Assembly: GCF_008123965.1 (NCBI RefSeq)
Contig: NZ_VSTH01000103.1
Location: 1-64,000, forward strand
DNA from: Bradyrhizobium hipponense
GTDB lineage: Bacteria > Pseudomonadota > Alphaproteobacteria > Rhizobiales > Xanthobacteraceae
DNA length: 64,000 nt
Reading direction: 5' to 3'
Below the pieces are notes generated by a model, which was not told the origin of the DNA, made no database searches, and was given only the letters and a program-made list of their open reading frames with translations. Made by a program: the position numbers and the translations under genes. Positions 45,819-54,182 of this stretch are shown piece after piece (position 1 is the stretch's first letter; each line of letters opens with the position of its first letter).

Positions 45819-46912
45819 GCGTGGCGATCGAGGCAGAGGCGCGCGATCCGCGACGACGCACAGGCGCAGGACGACGCCCCACCTCGCTCGTGATCGCCGT
45901 TCTGCTGATCGCACTGGCAGCGATTGCGACTGTCGCGCTCGCGGTCGGCGCGGCCGGCATACCGCCGTCCCGGCTGCCTGCCGCGCTTGGGTTTTTCGGC
46001 AAAACGACTGCCGATGCGATGGCTGCCCGCGACCAGCTCGTGCTGTGGTCAATCCGTATTCCCCGGATCGCGGCAACCGCGATGGTCGGAGGTCTGCTCG
46101 CGGCGGCCGGCGCCATCATGCAGGGACTGTTTCGTAACCCCCTCGCCGATCCCGCGCTCGTCGGCGTCTCCAGCGGCGGGGCGTTCGCGGCTGCAAGCGC
46201 GATCGTCTTCACCGATTCGCGCTTCGGCGAGACGCTGCGCTTCCTCCAGACTGAGCTGTTGCCGCTCGCGGCCTTCGCGGGATCATTGGCGACGACGGCG
46301 CTCCTCTACGGCATCTCGAGCCGCGCCGGGCGAACCTCGATCGCGATCTTCCTGCTTGCCGGCGTCGCCATCACCGCCATTGCCAATGCCGGCATCGGGC
46401 TTCTGGTGTTCATCGCCGACGATCGGCAATTGCGCGACATCACTTTTTGGCTCCTGGGCTCGATGAGCGGCGCGACCTGGACCAAGGCCGCGATGCTCGC
46501 GCCGATCCTCATTGTTGGGCTCGCGGCCTGCACCTTCATCGCGCGCGGCCTCGATCTTTTGGTCCTTGGCGAAGCCGACGCCTTTCACGGCGGGGTCGAC
46601 GTCGAACGCCTCAAACGAATCTCGATCGTCATGGTCTCCGCCCTGACCGGCGTCGCAGTGTCGATCAGCGGCGTCATCGGTTTCGTTGGCATTGTGGTGC
46701 CGCATCTGCTCCGTCTCGTTATCGGCCCCGCGCATCGGCTGCTGCTTCCGGCTTCCGTGCTGCTTGGCGCGATCCTGATGGTCGGCGCCGACACGCTGGC
46801 GCGCACCATCGTCGCGCCCGCGGAAATGCCTATCGGCATCTTGACCGCGGCGGTCGGCGCGCCGGTGTTTCTCGCAATCCTGCTGCGGCAGCGCGGGCTC
46901 GCCTCGCTATGA
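45815..46912 (+). CDS. hmuU: Haem ABC transporter permease HmuU
   Basis: A 365-residue FecCD-family permease with about ten helices. Diagnostic stretches are RIPRIAATAMVGGLLAAAGAIMQGLF, LADPALVGVSSGGAFAAAS, and the late GFVGIVVPHLLRLVIGPAHRLLLPAS. It forms the inner-membrane channel for haem, working as a dimer with HmuV. It overlaps hmuT and hmuV by four bases each (ATGA). Confidence 0.96.
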   Translation: MSVAIEAEARDPRRRTGAGRRPTSLVIAVLLIALAAIATVALAVGAAGIPPSRLPAALGFFGKTTADAMAARDQLVLWSIRIPRIAATAMVGGLLAAAGAIMQGLFRNPLADPALVGVSSGGAFAAASAIVFTDSRFGETLRFLQTELLPLAAFAGSLATTALLYGISSRAGRTSIAIFLLAGVAITAIANAGIGLLVFIADDRQLRDITFWLLGSMSGATWTKAAMLAPILIVGLAACTFIARGLDLLVLGEADAFHGGVDVERLKRISIVMVSALTGVAVSISGVIGFVGIVVPHLLRLVIGPAHRLLLPASVLLGAILMVGADTLARTIVAPAEMPIGILTAAVGAPVFLAILLRQRGLASL

Positions 46913-47712
46913 GCGCCGTGATTAAAGCGCAGGCCTTGAGCAAGCGCGCCGGCAGCGCGACGCTGCTCGATGGCGTCAGCCTCACGGTTGCCGCCGGTGA
47001 GATCGTCGCCATCGTCGGTCCGAACGGCGCTGGCAAGTCGACGCTGCTGCGGTTGCTTTCCGGCGATCTCCGCCCGAGTGAGGGCGAGGTGCGGCTGAAA
47101 CAGCGCGACATCCGCAGCTACAAGCCGCGCGAACTCGCCGCGCGCCGCGCGATGTTGTCCCAGCACGTCAACGTCACCTTCCCCTTCACGGTCGCAGAGA
47201 TCGTGCTGATGGGCGCCGGTGACCGCAGCGCGCGCGAGGCAGGTGCGCTCGTCGATGCCGCGCTGCATGAGGTCGGCCTCGATCAATTTCGCGAACGGCA
47301 ATTGCCGACGCTGTCGGGCGGCGAGCAGCAACGCACCCATTTCGCGCGCGTGCTGGTGCAGCTCGCCTGCGGCGAGGCCGCGCATGGACCCGGCCTGCTG
47401 CTGCTGGACGAGCCGACATCGAGCCTTGATCTACGTCACCAGATCGACCTGGTCGAAGCGGCGCGGCGCCGCGCGGCAGGCGGCACCGCGGTGATCGCGA
47501 TCCTGCACGACCTCAATCTCGCGATCCGCTTCGCCGACCGGCTGGTGGTGCTGAACAAAGGCAAGCTCGCCGCCGACGGCCCGCGCACTGAGGTCGTCAC
47601 GCGCGAGACCATCCGCGACATCTTCGAGATCGACGCCGTCGTCCACCAGGCCGACGACGGCGTGCCTTACGTGCTGCCGCAATCGATGCGCGCGGTTGAG
47701 ACCGGAATTTAA
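46909..47712 (+). CDS. hmuV: Haem ABC transporter ATPase HmuV
   Basis: A 267-residue ATPase with Walker A GPNGAGKST, the signature LSGGEQQRTHFARVL, Walker B LLLLDEPTSSLD, and the switch His in ILHDLNLAI. It drives haem import with HmuU. It is the last gene of the hmuPTUV operon; downstream is a palindromic repeat that may stop transcription. Confidence 0.96.
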   Translation: MSAVIKAQALSKRAGSATLLDGVSLTVAAGEIVAIVGPNGAGKSTLLRLLSGDLRPSEGEVRLKQRDIRSYKPRELAARRAMLSQHVNVTFPFTVAEIVLMGAGDRSAREAGALVDAALHEVGLDQFRERQLPTLSGGEQQRTHFARVLVQLACGEAAHGPGLLLLDEPTSSLDLRHQIDLVEAARRRAAGGTAVIAILHDLNLAIRFADRLVVLNKGKLAADGPRTEVVTRETIRDIFEIDAVVHQADDGVPYVLPQSMRAVETGI

Positions 47713-47755
47713 ACCGCCGCGAAACGAATGGCACTGCTTCTGCGAAGGCGGTGCG

Positions 47756-47877
47756 CTCCCTCCCACGCTTGCGGGGGAGGGCTGGGGAGAGGGTGTCTCC
47801 ACAATCGAGAACCCCCAAGAGGACAGAGCCCTCACCCGGCGCCTCGCGCCGACCTCTCCCGCAAGCGGGAGAGGTTA
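47756..47877. repeat. Palindromic repeat after hmuV
   Basis: CTCCCTCCCACGCTTGCGGGGGAGGG at left and CCTCTCCCGC-AA-GCGGGAGAGG (47853-47874) at right. The latter is a perfect ten-base-pair hairpin, suited to ending transcription from hmuV and from the convergent gene at 47924. Confidence 0.75.
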
Positions 47878-47923
47878 AGGGAGACCGGGGCAAGGGCGTT
47901 CCGCCTCACAGTCAACGCAGCCC

Positions 47924-49603
47924 CTAGCCGGCCGGGACGATCACCATGCCCTTGTCCTTGGGCCAGCGGATGCGCCAGGCGAAGTTGATGTCCCTGATCT
48001 CGCCGGGCTTGGCATCGAACGACCATTCCTGCACGCCGCGCCGGTCGCGGATGTTGCTTGTGGTCGGCGGAGTGCTCGACGGCAGCATCTCGACCACGAT
48101 GTCCTCGTTCTCGCTGATCGGCAATTGGTCCTCGATCGCGACGCGAATCGGGAAGTCGTGGCCGTTGCGAACGGTGGTCTTGAATGCGCGCTCGTCGGTC
48201 TTCGACGTCGTAACCAAAAGGCCAGCCGAGCCTTCGTTGCGCTTGAGCACGGCGCGCTCGATCCTGACCTTGTCGTCGGCGCCGAAGCCGAGTCGAACGA
48301 CGTCGTCCTTGGCGGAGGCCGAGATCTTGCCGCGGCCGACGAAGACGCCGTCGCGATAGATCGCAACCTTGCCCGGCAGCAGCGCCGCATCGTCCGCCGG
48401 CTTGAAGCTGGCTTCGAGGAAGGCGGTCGGATCCATCACAGGTGCAGCACGCACCGCGAGATCGGCGGGCACGCTTATTGACGCGATGCGCAGGCTCTTG
48501 GCGCCTTCGGCGGCGCCAAGGCTGACGCGGCCGGGAATTTTGAAGGTGGCCTGGAAATCGCCGATTTCGGCGACCGCCTGCTGCTCGTCGGCGCGCTCGC
48601 GCGGCTCGGACGCCTCAGCCACCTTTGCAGAAAGATGGGGTTGCATCTGACGTACGACCGGGGCGGGACGAGCCAGGTCCGAGGCCGTGCCGAGCGCCAG
48701 AGGCTTCGCCGGCTGCGGATATTGCGCCACCAGCGAGTTCAGCTCCGGCGCGCTGCCGCCGCGACCGATACGAACGGTGGAGACACCGAGCGTGACGTTT
48801 GACCAGTCCTCGCCGGCCGACTGCGTGACCTCGGCGCGGCGGATCAACTCGATCTGCGGCTTGCGGTCTTTGGCGCCGGTATCGAGCCGGGCGTCGTAGA
48901 GCGGCAGCCAGCGCGCGTTGCGAACGGCGTAAGTCACCCGCAGCGTCGCCTTGGTCGCGGCGGCGGAGGCGACATCGATCCGCACCTCCAGCTTGCTCGG
49001 CGGCTTGGCCGAACGCTCGGCTTCGAGCTGCGCGATCTGGCGGTCGATCTCGCGCTGCCTTCGCGCCGCGTCACGGATCGTGGTGTCGGCGGTCGCGATC
49101 TCCTCGGCAACGGCGACAAAGGCCGCGCGCCATTCGGTGATCGGACGGGCCTCGCCCTTCTCGCCCAGGCCGGCTGGGGAGGCTTCGGCAAAATGCTGCG
49201 CGAATTTGCGCCGGGCGGTGGCGGAATCGATCGTGCCTTGCAGGTCGGCGCGCTGGTCCCTGAGCGCCTCGATGCGCTTGTCGAGTTCTGACAGGTTGAC
49301 CGGCGGTGCCGCGCGCGGGGGCCGCGCGTCGATGGTGCCAATCGTGAGTTTTGTGCCCGCTTCGCCCTCGACGCGGAGGGAGGACGGATCGAGCGAGAGC
49401 GGAAAGTCCTTCGCAACGAGGGTGCTGTCACCGGAGGCAAGATCCAGCGCAATGACTCGGGTGACGGTGGCGCCATCGGGATAGACAGTGACGGCATCGA
49501 TGGCCGATGTGGCATCCACATCGGCGGCCCACGACGGCAACGCGAGCGCCGTGGTCACCAGGACCAGGCCCGTCGTCGCCAAGCATTTTGCGGTGATGCG
49601 CAT
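47924..49603 (-). CDS. MuiA-like (DUF4139/DUF4140) exported protein
   Basis: A 559-residue protein with a signal peptide (TTGLVLVTTALALPSWA-AD). The N-terminal DUF4140 (VDATSAIDAVTVYPDGATVTR) and a helical middle (DKRIEALRDQRADLQ) are followed by DUF4139 (VASAAATKATLRVTYAVRNARWLPLYDARL, and later TVRNGHDFPIRVAIEDQLP). It resembles the mucoidy inhibitor A family, whose biochemical role is unknown. GGGAGGAAG precedes ATG 49603; a longer open frame upstream was rejected. Confidence 0.85.
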   Translation of the reverse strand: MRITAKCLATTGLVLVTTALALPSWAADVDATSAIDAVTVYPDGATVTRVIALDLASGDSTLVAKDFPLSLDPSSLRVEGEAGTKLTIGTIDARPPRAAPPVNLSELDKRIEALRDQRADLQGTIDSATARRKFAQHFAEASPAGLGEKGEARPITEWRAAFVAVAEEIATADTTIRDAARRQREIDRQIAQLEAERSAKPPSKLEVRIDVASAAATKATLRVTYAVRNARWLPLYDARLDTGAKDRKPQIELIRRAEVTQSAGEDWSNVTLGVSTVRIGRGGSAPELNSLVAQYPQPAKPLALGTASDLARPAPVVRQMQPHLSAKVAEASEPRERADEQQAVAEIGDFQATFKIPGRVSLGAAEGAKSLRIASISVPADLAVRAAPVMDPTAFLEASFKPADDAALLPGKVAIYRDGVFVGRGKISASAKDDVVRLGFGADDKVRIERAVLKRNEGSAGLLVTTSKTDERAFKTTVRNGHDFPIRVAIEDQLPISENEDIVVEMLPSSTPPTTSNIRDRRGVQEWSFDAKPGEIRDINFAWRIRWPKDKGMVIVPAG

Positions 49604-49764
49604 CAAACTTCCTCCCTGCCGATATCGCCGCGCCGCCAGCCGGACGCGCGATGAATGCCACGCCATCGTGGTGAGACGCGGCAGGGAAGGAACTGGTTCG
49701 ATTGGGGTTTCCGTGGGGCGTGGCTGCGGCAGCACCAAGGCCGCGGAACGCATCGGCGCGCCCC

Positions 49765-50976
49765 TCAGCGTGCCGGAGCGGCTGCGCCGAGTGTGGCGAG
49801 TGCGCGCCACCGGCTGCCGGCAAGCAGCGGACCGAACGCAATCGCAAAGCCGAGGAACGCGAGGACCCAACCGCAGGCGGCGATGTGCAGCAGCGCATTG
49901 CTATGCGCAGGCAACACCACGGCAGCGACACGCGCCAGTGCCCCAACGATGATCGCAAGGTAGATTGCTTGCGTCGCCGGCGAGGCCGTCAGCGCCTGTC
50001 CGGTGTGGCCAAGGCTTGCGCGCGTCATCACCGCGAGCGTCATGGTTCCGGCTGCGCCCGCCATCCAGGCGTGAATGCCCGCGCTTGGCGGCAGCGCGCC
50101 GAAGCCGGCTGCGGCGTGCAGCAGGAAGCCCAGCGGCACGAAGCCATAGCCGACATGCAGGACCAGCAGCAGCCGTTCGCGCGAAGTCCGATCGCCGGCC
50201 CAGCGCGAAAGCCGCACCAGGTGCAGCACACCGACAAGTGCCATCGCGATACCGGTGACCACATTCAGCGGCGCCACGATCCAAGAGATCAGCGCAAGCG
50301 CGCTGCATCCGATCACCGCGCCGTCAAAACGTCCGAACGGCACCGGCAGACGGCCGGGATTGACCTTGACCAGCCAGTTGCGGGTGAAGCTCGGAATGAT
50401 CCGACCGCCGATCAGCGAGATCAGCAGCACGACCACGCCGATGCCGACGCGGATGCTGACATCGGCCGCGCCCTCATAATGCGCCTCCAGATGAAAAGCG
50501 ACATTGCCAGCGAGCAGCGCCAGCACCAGCCCCACCACCGGCAGATTGCGCCAGTTGCCGCCGGCGATGATTTCGCGGGTTGCGGCGGCAACGACCAAGG
50601 CCAGGAAGGCGGCATCGACCGCAAGCGCAAACGCCCAGCCGATATCGGCCGACAAGATCACCGCGGCACGCCCGGCAAGCCAAACCGCCACCAGCGCACC
50701 CAGCGACGTGCCGTTGATCGGCAGTCGCCCGGTCCAGTTCGGGATCGCCGTAAACAGGAATCCCGTGACCACCGCAGGCAGGAAGCCATAGAGCATCTCG
50801 TGGACGTGCCAGTCGCGCGGCGCGAAGGTCGAGGTTACCGACAGCTCGCCGTAAAACATCGGCAGCCAGACCAGAATCGACAACCCGGCCTGAATCGCGG
50901 CGAGCAGAAAGAAGGGCCGAAAGCTATTCGCAAACAGCGGCCAGCCCTCAAAATTGCGGGATCGGGCGGCAGCCAT
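49765..50976 (-). CDS. nnrS: NnrS family haem-copper membrane protein
   Basis: A 403-residue membrane protein with about twelve helices. It has the NnrS stretches FANSFRPFFLLAAIQAG, WHVHEMLYGFLPAVVTGFLFTAIPNW, and conserved His residues in helices (HLVRLSRWAGDR, HAWMAGAAGTMTL). NnrS is a haem- and copper-containing protein that helps cells cope with nitric oxide. It is divergent from nnrR with a perfect FixK/NnrR box between them, so it belongs to the same NO regulon. Confidence 0.93.
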   Translation of the reverse strand: MAAARSRNFEGWPLFANSFRPFFLLAAIQAGLSILVWLPMFYGELSVTSTFAPRDWHVHEMLYGFLPAVVTGFLFTAIPNWTGRLPINGTSLGALVAVWLAGRAAVILSADIGWAFALAVDAAFLALVVAAATREIIAGGNWRNLPVVGLVLALLAGNVAFHLEAHYEGAADVSIRVGIGVVVLLISLIGGRIIPSFTRNWLVKVNPGRLPVPFGRFDGAVIGCSALALISWIVAPLNVVTGIAMALVGVLHLVRLSRWAGDRTSRERLLLVLHVGYGFVPLGFLLHAAAGFGALPPSAGIHAWMAGAAGTMTLAVMTRASLGHTGQALTASPATQAIYLAIIVGALARVAAVVLPAHSNALLHIAACGWVLAFLGFAIAFGPLLAGSRWRALATLGAAAPAR

Positions 50977-51039
50977 GGGGCAACTCCTGTGACATCAGAC
51001 CGTTACTTGGAAAAATACTGCCGCTCAGCTAGTTCCGTT

Positions 51040-51053
51040 TTGCGCTATCGCAA
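51040..51053. promoter_or_regulatory. FNR/FixK box between nnrS and nnrR
   Basis: TTGCGCTATCGCAA is a perfect TTGCG-N4-CGCAA dyad. It is 57 bases before the nnrR start and 64 before the nnrS start, able to control both divergent genes. Confidence 0.8.
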
Positions 51054-51109
51054 ATACCCGGACGATTGCAGGTGCGATCACACTCCAAGCGCCACGCCAA
51101 GGAGGCAGA

Positions 51110-51820
51110 ATGGCCAGGGTCGACACATCGCTGGTGACGCATTTGCCGCTGTTTGCCGGGGTCAAGCCCGACGACCTCGAGGAGATCCTGCGCGAGGCGC
51201 GTTCGGCGCGTTACCCCAAGAACAGCGCCATCTTCGAGCAGGGTGCAGATGCGCAGTCCTTCTTCCTGCTGCTGCACGGCCACGTCCGCGCGGCCAAGAC
51301 CACGCCGACCGGCGAGCAGATCGTGGTGCGCTATGTCGCACCCGGCGAGACCTTCGGGCTCGCCACGGCGATCGGGCTTACGCACTATCCTGCGACTGCG
51401 ACCGCGGTCGACGACAGCGTCGTCCTGATCTGGCCGACCGCCGCCTGGCCGCGGCTGGTCGAGCGGTTTCCATCGCTCGCCGCCAATACGTTGCAGACGG
51501 TCGGCGCGCGGCTTCAGGAGAGCCACACCCGCATCCTCGAGATGTCGACCCAGCAGGTCGAGCAGCGCGTCGCGCATGCGTTGCTGCGCCTCGCCAAGCA
51601 ATCCGGTAAGAAGCTCGATCAGGGCATCGAGATCGACTTCCCGATCAGCCGCCAGGACATCGCGCAGATGACCGGCACCACGCTGCATACCGTGAGCCGC
51701 ATTCTGTCCGGCTGGGAGAGCCAAGGCCTCGTCGAGAGCGGTCGCCAGCGCATCATTCTGCGCGAGCCGCACAGGATCGTCGTGCTGGCGGAGCGCAGCG
51801 CGGACAGCGGCGCGGCGTGA
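51110..51820 (+). CDS. nnrR: Crp/Fnr family NO-responsive regulator NnrR
   Basis: A 236-residue regulator with an N-terminal cyclic-nucleotide-binding-like sensor domain (LPLFAGVKPDDLEEILREA, FFLLLHGHVRAAKTTPTGEQ) and a C-terminal Crp-type helix-turn-helix (ISRQDIAQMTGTTLHTVSRIL). It lacks FNR cysteines, so it is not an oxygen sensor itself. It is strikingly like the Bradyrhizobium NnrR that switches on denitrification genes in response to nitric oxide. A strong AAGGAGG site precedes ATG 51110. Confidence 0.92.
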   Translation: MARVDTSLVTHLPLFAGVKPDDLEEILREARSARYPKNSAIFEQGADAQSFFLLLHGHVRAAKTTPTGEQIVVRYVAPGETFGLATAIGLTHYPATATAVDDSVVLIWPTAAWPRLVERFPSLAANTLQTVGARLQESHTRILEMSTQQVEQRVAHALLRLAKQSGKKLDQGIEIDFPISRQDIAQMTGTTLHTVSRILSGWESQGLVESGRQRIILREPHRIVVLAERSADSGAA

Positions 51821-51825
51821 AGAAC

Positions 51826-52023
51826 TCACGCCGGCACGCAATCGCACAGCGCGGCGAGGAATTTTTCGCGGTCGATGCCATGCTCGCGGCAGGCGTCGTC
51901 CACCGTGTGGAATGTCGCGATCGGGCAACCGACACAGGCCATCCTGAAAGCGAGAAACACAGGGATCGTGTACGGCGCCGAGCGCATGATGTCGTCGACC
52001 AGATCGTCGGATCGGAAGGGCAT
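51826..52023 (-). CDS. DUF1858 / redox-disulfide domain small protein
   Basis: A 65-residue protein with IPVFLAFRMACVGCPIATFHTVDDACREHG: the CxxC motif after a hydrophobic stretch is that of the hybrid-cluster-protein-associated redox-disulfide domain. Such proteins accompany NO-handling genes. It is convergent to nnrR, its 3' end six bases from that gene's end. The frame continues upstream into the palindromic repeat at 52095, so ATG 52023 is the sensible start. Confidence 0.8.
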   Translation of the reverse strand: MPFRSDDLVDDIMRSAPYTIPVFLAFRMACVGCPIATFHTVDDACREHGIDREKFLAALCDCVPA

Positions 52024-52094
52024 GGACAGTCTCCGTTCCGACCGGACGATAGCGGAGCTGGTGGCGATCTCTTTGTCGAAACGCAAGCTCCACT

Positions 52095-52202
52095 CGTCAT
52101 TCCGGGGCGCGCCCTCTTTGGCGCGAGCCCGGAATGCATTTCTCCACGTCGCGTGCTGCACGATGGATCCCGGGTTCGCGCTTCGCGCGCCCCGGAATGA
52201 CG
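52095..52202. repeat. Palindromic repeat (CGTCATTCCGGGGC type)
   Basis: CGTCATTCCGGGGCGCG at left and GCGCGCCCCGGAATGACGG at right with inner GCCCGGAATGCAT / GATGGATCCCGGG. Same family as the element at 21834-21965. It lies between the 3' end of hemN and the 5' side of the DUF1858 gene, and may carry the latter's leader. Confidence 0.75.
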
Positions 52203-52214
52203 GAGAGAGAGACT

Positions 52215-53567
52215 TCAAACCGCCCGGCTGTGCAGTTGCTTCGCGCTGTCGAGATGCGCATCGAACGCGGCGGCGACGCTGCGCACCAGGAAGCGCGAGT
52301 CGTTCGCAACCGCGAGACGGGCACCGTCAAGCCGGACGACCCCGTCCGAAATCAGCGGCGCCAGCCGCGGCGCCGATTTCAGCATCGCCTCCGGCATCGC
52401 GCCGTGGCGCGCGCAGATCGCACCGAGATCGGCACTGAACTCGCACATGATGCGCTCGATAATGTCGGCGCGCAGCCGGTCGTCGTCGGTAAGTTCATAG
52501 CCTTTCGCGCTGGCCAGACGTCCGGCGGAAATGGCCTCCGAATAGGCGCCGATCTGCACCTCGTTCTGGACATAGCCCTGCGGCAGATGTCCGATTGCGC
52601 TCGCGCCGAAACCAAGCAGGACTTCGCCTTTATCGGTGGTGTAACCCTGGAAATTGCGCCGTAGCGTCCGCTCCTCACACGCCTTGGCCATGGCATCGTC
52701 GGGACGCGCGAAATGATCGAGCCCGACCTGCACATAGCCCGCCTCCTTGAGCGCGTTGGCGATCGCGCAGGCCTGGTCGTGACGTGCAATTCCGTCCGGC
52801 AAAACGCCTTCGTTGATCATGCGCTGGTGTTTCTTGAAAGCCGGCACATGCGCATAGCCGAACACCGAGAAACGGTCGGGCGCGAGCGCGAGAGCGTGTC
52901 GCACGGTGTCGAGACAGGAGGCGACGGTCTGGTGCGGCAGCCCGTAGATCAGATCGAAATTGATTCCCGCAATGCCGGCACGCCTGAGCATGTCGACGAC
53001 GGACGCCGTCTGCTCATAACTCTGTACGCGGTTGATCGCACGCTGCACGACGGGATCGAAGCTCTGCACTCCCAGGCTCGCACGGTTGACGCCGGACAGC
53101 CGCATCGCCTCCACCATGTCGGCAGTCAGCGTTCGCGGATCGATCTCGACCGCGATCTCCGCCGAGGGCAGCACGAAGAATGCCTGGCGCATCGCCGACA
53201 TCAGTTCGGCGAACGCGTCCGGCGCCATGATCGTCGGCGTACCGCCGCCGAAATGGATATGCTCGACCTTGATACGGCGGCCGATGATTTCGGCGACCAG
53301 CCCAACCTCGCTGCGGAGCGTGCGCTGATAGGCCGCGACAAGCTCGTCGCGGCGGACAATCTGGGTATGGCAGCCGCAATACCAGCACATCTCACGGCAG
53401 AACGGCACGTGCAGATACAGTGACGCGCTGGCTCCGGCAGGGAGTTCGGCCAACCACCGGGCGTAACGGTCTGCGCCGATCGCAGGCGAAAAATGCGGTG
53501 CAGTCGGATAGCTCGTGTAGCGCGGTAGACGTTCCTCGCCGTAGCTCGCCGCGAGATCAACCCTCAT
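52215..53567 (-). CDS. hemN: Oxygen-independent coproporphyrinogen III oxidase HemN
   Basis: A 450-residue radical SAM enzyme that makes protoporphyrinogen IX without oxygen for haem synthesis. The [4Fe-4S] site is Cys57, Cys61 and Cys64 in FCREMCWYCGC. Other family blocks are HFGGGTPTI, NRASLGVQSFDP and GINFDLIYGLPHQT. It is needed for haem when oxygen is low, when Nap and Nir are on. A TTG-N8-CAA box stands 87 bases upstream (53654-53667). ATG 53567 fits the family N terminus. Confidence 0.96.
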   Translation of the reverse strand: MRVDLAASYGEERLPRYTSYPTAPHFSPAIGADRYARWLAELPAGASASLYLHVPFCREMCWYCGCHTQIVRRDELVAAYQRTLRSEVGLVAEIIGRRIKVEHIHFGGGTPTIMAPDAFAELMSAMRQAFFVLPSAEIAVEIDPRTLTADMVEAMRLSGVNRASLGVQSFDPVVQRAINRVQSYEQTASVVDMLRRAGIAGINFDLIYGLPHQTVASCLDTVRHALALAPDRFSVFGYAHVPAFKKHQRMINEGVLPDGIARHDQACAIANALKEAGYVQVGLDHFARPDDAMAKACEERTLRRNFQGYTTDKGEVLLGFGASAIGHLPQGYVQNEVQIGAYSEAISAGRLASAKGYELTDDDRLRADIIERIMCEFSADLGAICARHGAMPEAMLKSAPRLAPLISDGVVRLDGARLAVANDSRFLVRSVAAAFDAHLDSAKQLHSRAV

Positions 53568-53653
53568 GTCTTACCCATTGGTAAATTCATGCCGCGCGGG
53601 ATCGCAGCACATCCGAATGGCGTTGAAATTACTCCCTTTCGGGCGGGCTGCTT

Positions 53654-53667
53654 TTGCGCTCGCTCAA
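53654..53667. promoter_or_regulatory. FixK-type box upstream of hemN
   Basis: TTGCGCTCGCTCAA fits TTG-N8-CAA with four of five arm bases paired (TTGCG / CTCAA). It is 87 bases before the hemN ATG and 73 before the 68-residue gene on the other strand, so it can act on both. HemN genes of Bradyrhizobium are FixK2 targets. Confidence 0.65.
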
Positions 53668-53739
53668 AGTATCGGCGCAGGATTGGAGCCATTGTGACAT
53701 CAGTGCCTTCTGGAGAAAGGCCGTTTCTGGAGATAGACC

Positions 53740-53946
53740 ATGGCGTCGCTCGCGCTCGATCTCGTTCTCTGGCTTATCCATGTTCGCGGCCACATCCCCC
53801 GCTTCGACGACTTTCGTCCCGTCCCCGCCGCCTCCTCAACCGGCGCCGGCTATCTGGTACGCGTCCTGACCATCATGGCCTCTGTGTTCGCGGCGCTGTC
53901 GCTCGCGGTCTGGGGAACGGTCTGGCTTGCGATACAGCTTCTCTAG
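53740..53946 (+). CDS. Small membrane protein, 68 residues, in denitrification island
   Basis: A 68-residue protein with two hydrophobic stretches: MASLALDLVLWLIHV and a C-terminal RVLTIMASVFAALSLAVWGTVW. It has no family I recognise. GGAG lies seven bases before ATG 53740. It sits in the gap between divergent hemN and nirK, within reach of the box at 53654-53667, so oxygen-limited expression is likely. The central region (RGHIPRFDDFRPVPAASS) is soluble. Its coding character is weaker than the neighbours'. Confidence 0.6.
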   Translation: MASLALDLVLWLIHVRGHIPRFDDFRPVPAASSTGAGYLVRVLTIMASVFAALSLAVWGTVWLAIQLL

Positions 53947-53965
53947 TCGATCTCCATAGATCGAC
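53946..53965 (+). other. Perfect palindrome at the stop of the 68-residue gene
   Basis: GTCGATCT-CCAT-AGATCGAC, eight paired bases with a four-base loop, starting at the last base of the TAG stop. It lacks a T-run. It may be a transcript end structure, or a binding site for a regulator between this gene and nirK. Confidence 0.45.
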
Positions 53966-54099
53966 GATCGAACGCCACCGGCAGCGAACGAGTTGCTGCT
54001 GGCGCGACTGATGTCGCGCGGTGCGCCTGGTCGTATCCTTGCCGACGTTACCCGCCAAACCTCTTAAGGATCTTCACGGAAGGCGAATCCGGCGAAAGG

Positions 54100-54113
54100 T
54101 TGTTGCAGCGCAA
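54100..54113. promoter_or_regulatory. FixK/NnrR-type box upstream of nirK
   Basis: TTGTTGCAGCGCAA fits TTG-N8-CAA. Its centre is 77 bases before the nirK start. nirK of Bradyrhizobium is known to need FixK2 and NnrR, and this is the only such site in its leader. Confidence 0.75.
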
Positions 54114-54182
54114 ATCAACTTGCCGCGATCGGCGCAGACTGCATCCCGTCATCAAAACCATTTCAGATGAAGGATGCTTCCG

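Noticed and set aside
49702..51609. 635-codon plus-strand frame across nnrS and nnrR
   Set aside because: Runs antisense to nnrS and out of frame through nnrR; composition is Arg/Gln-rich noise.
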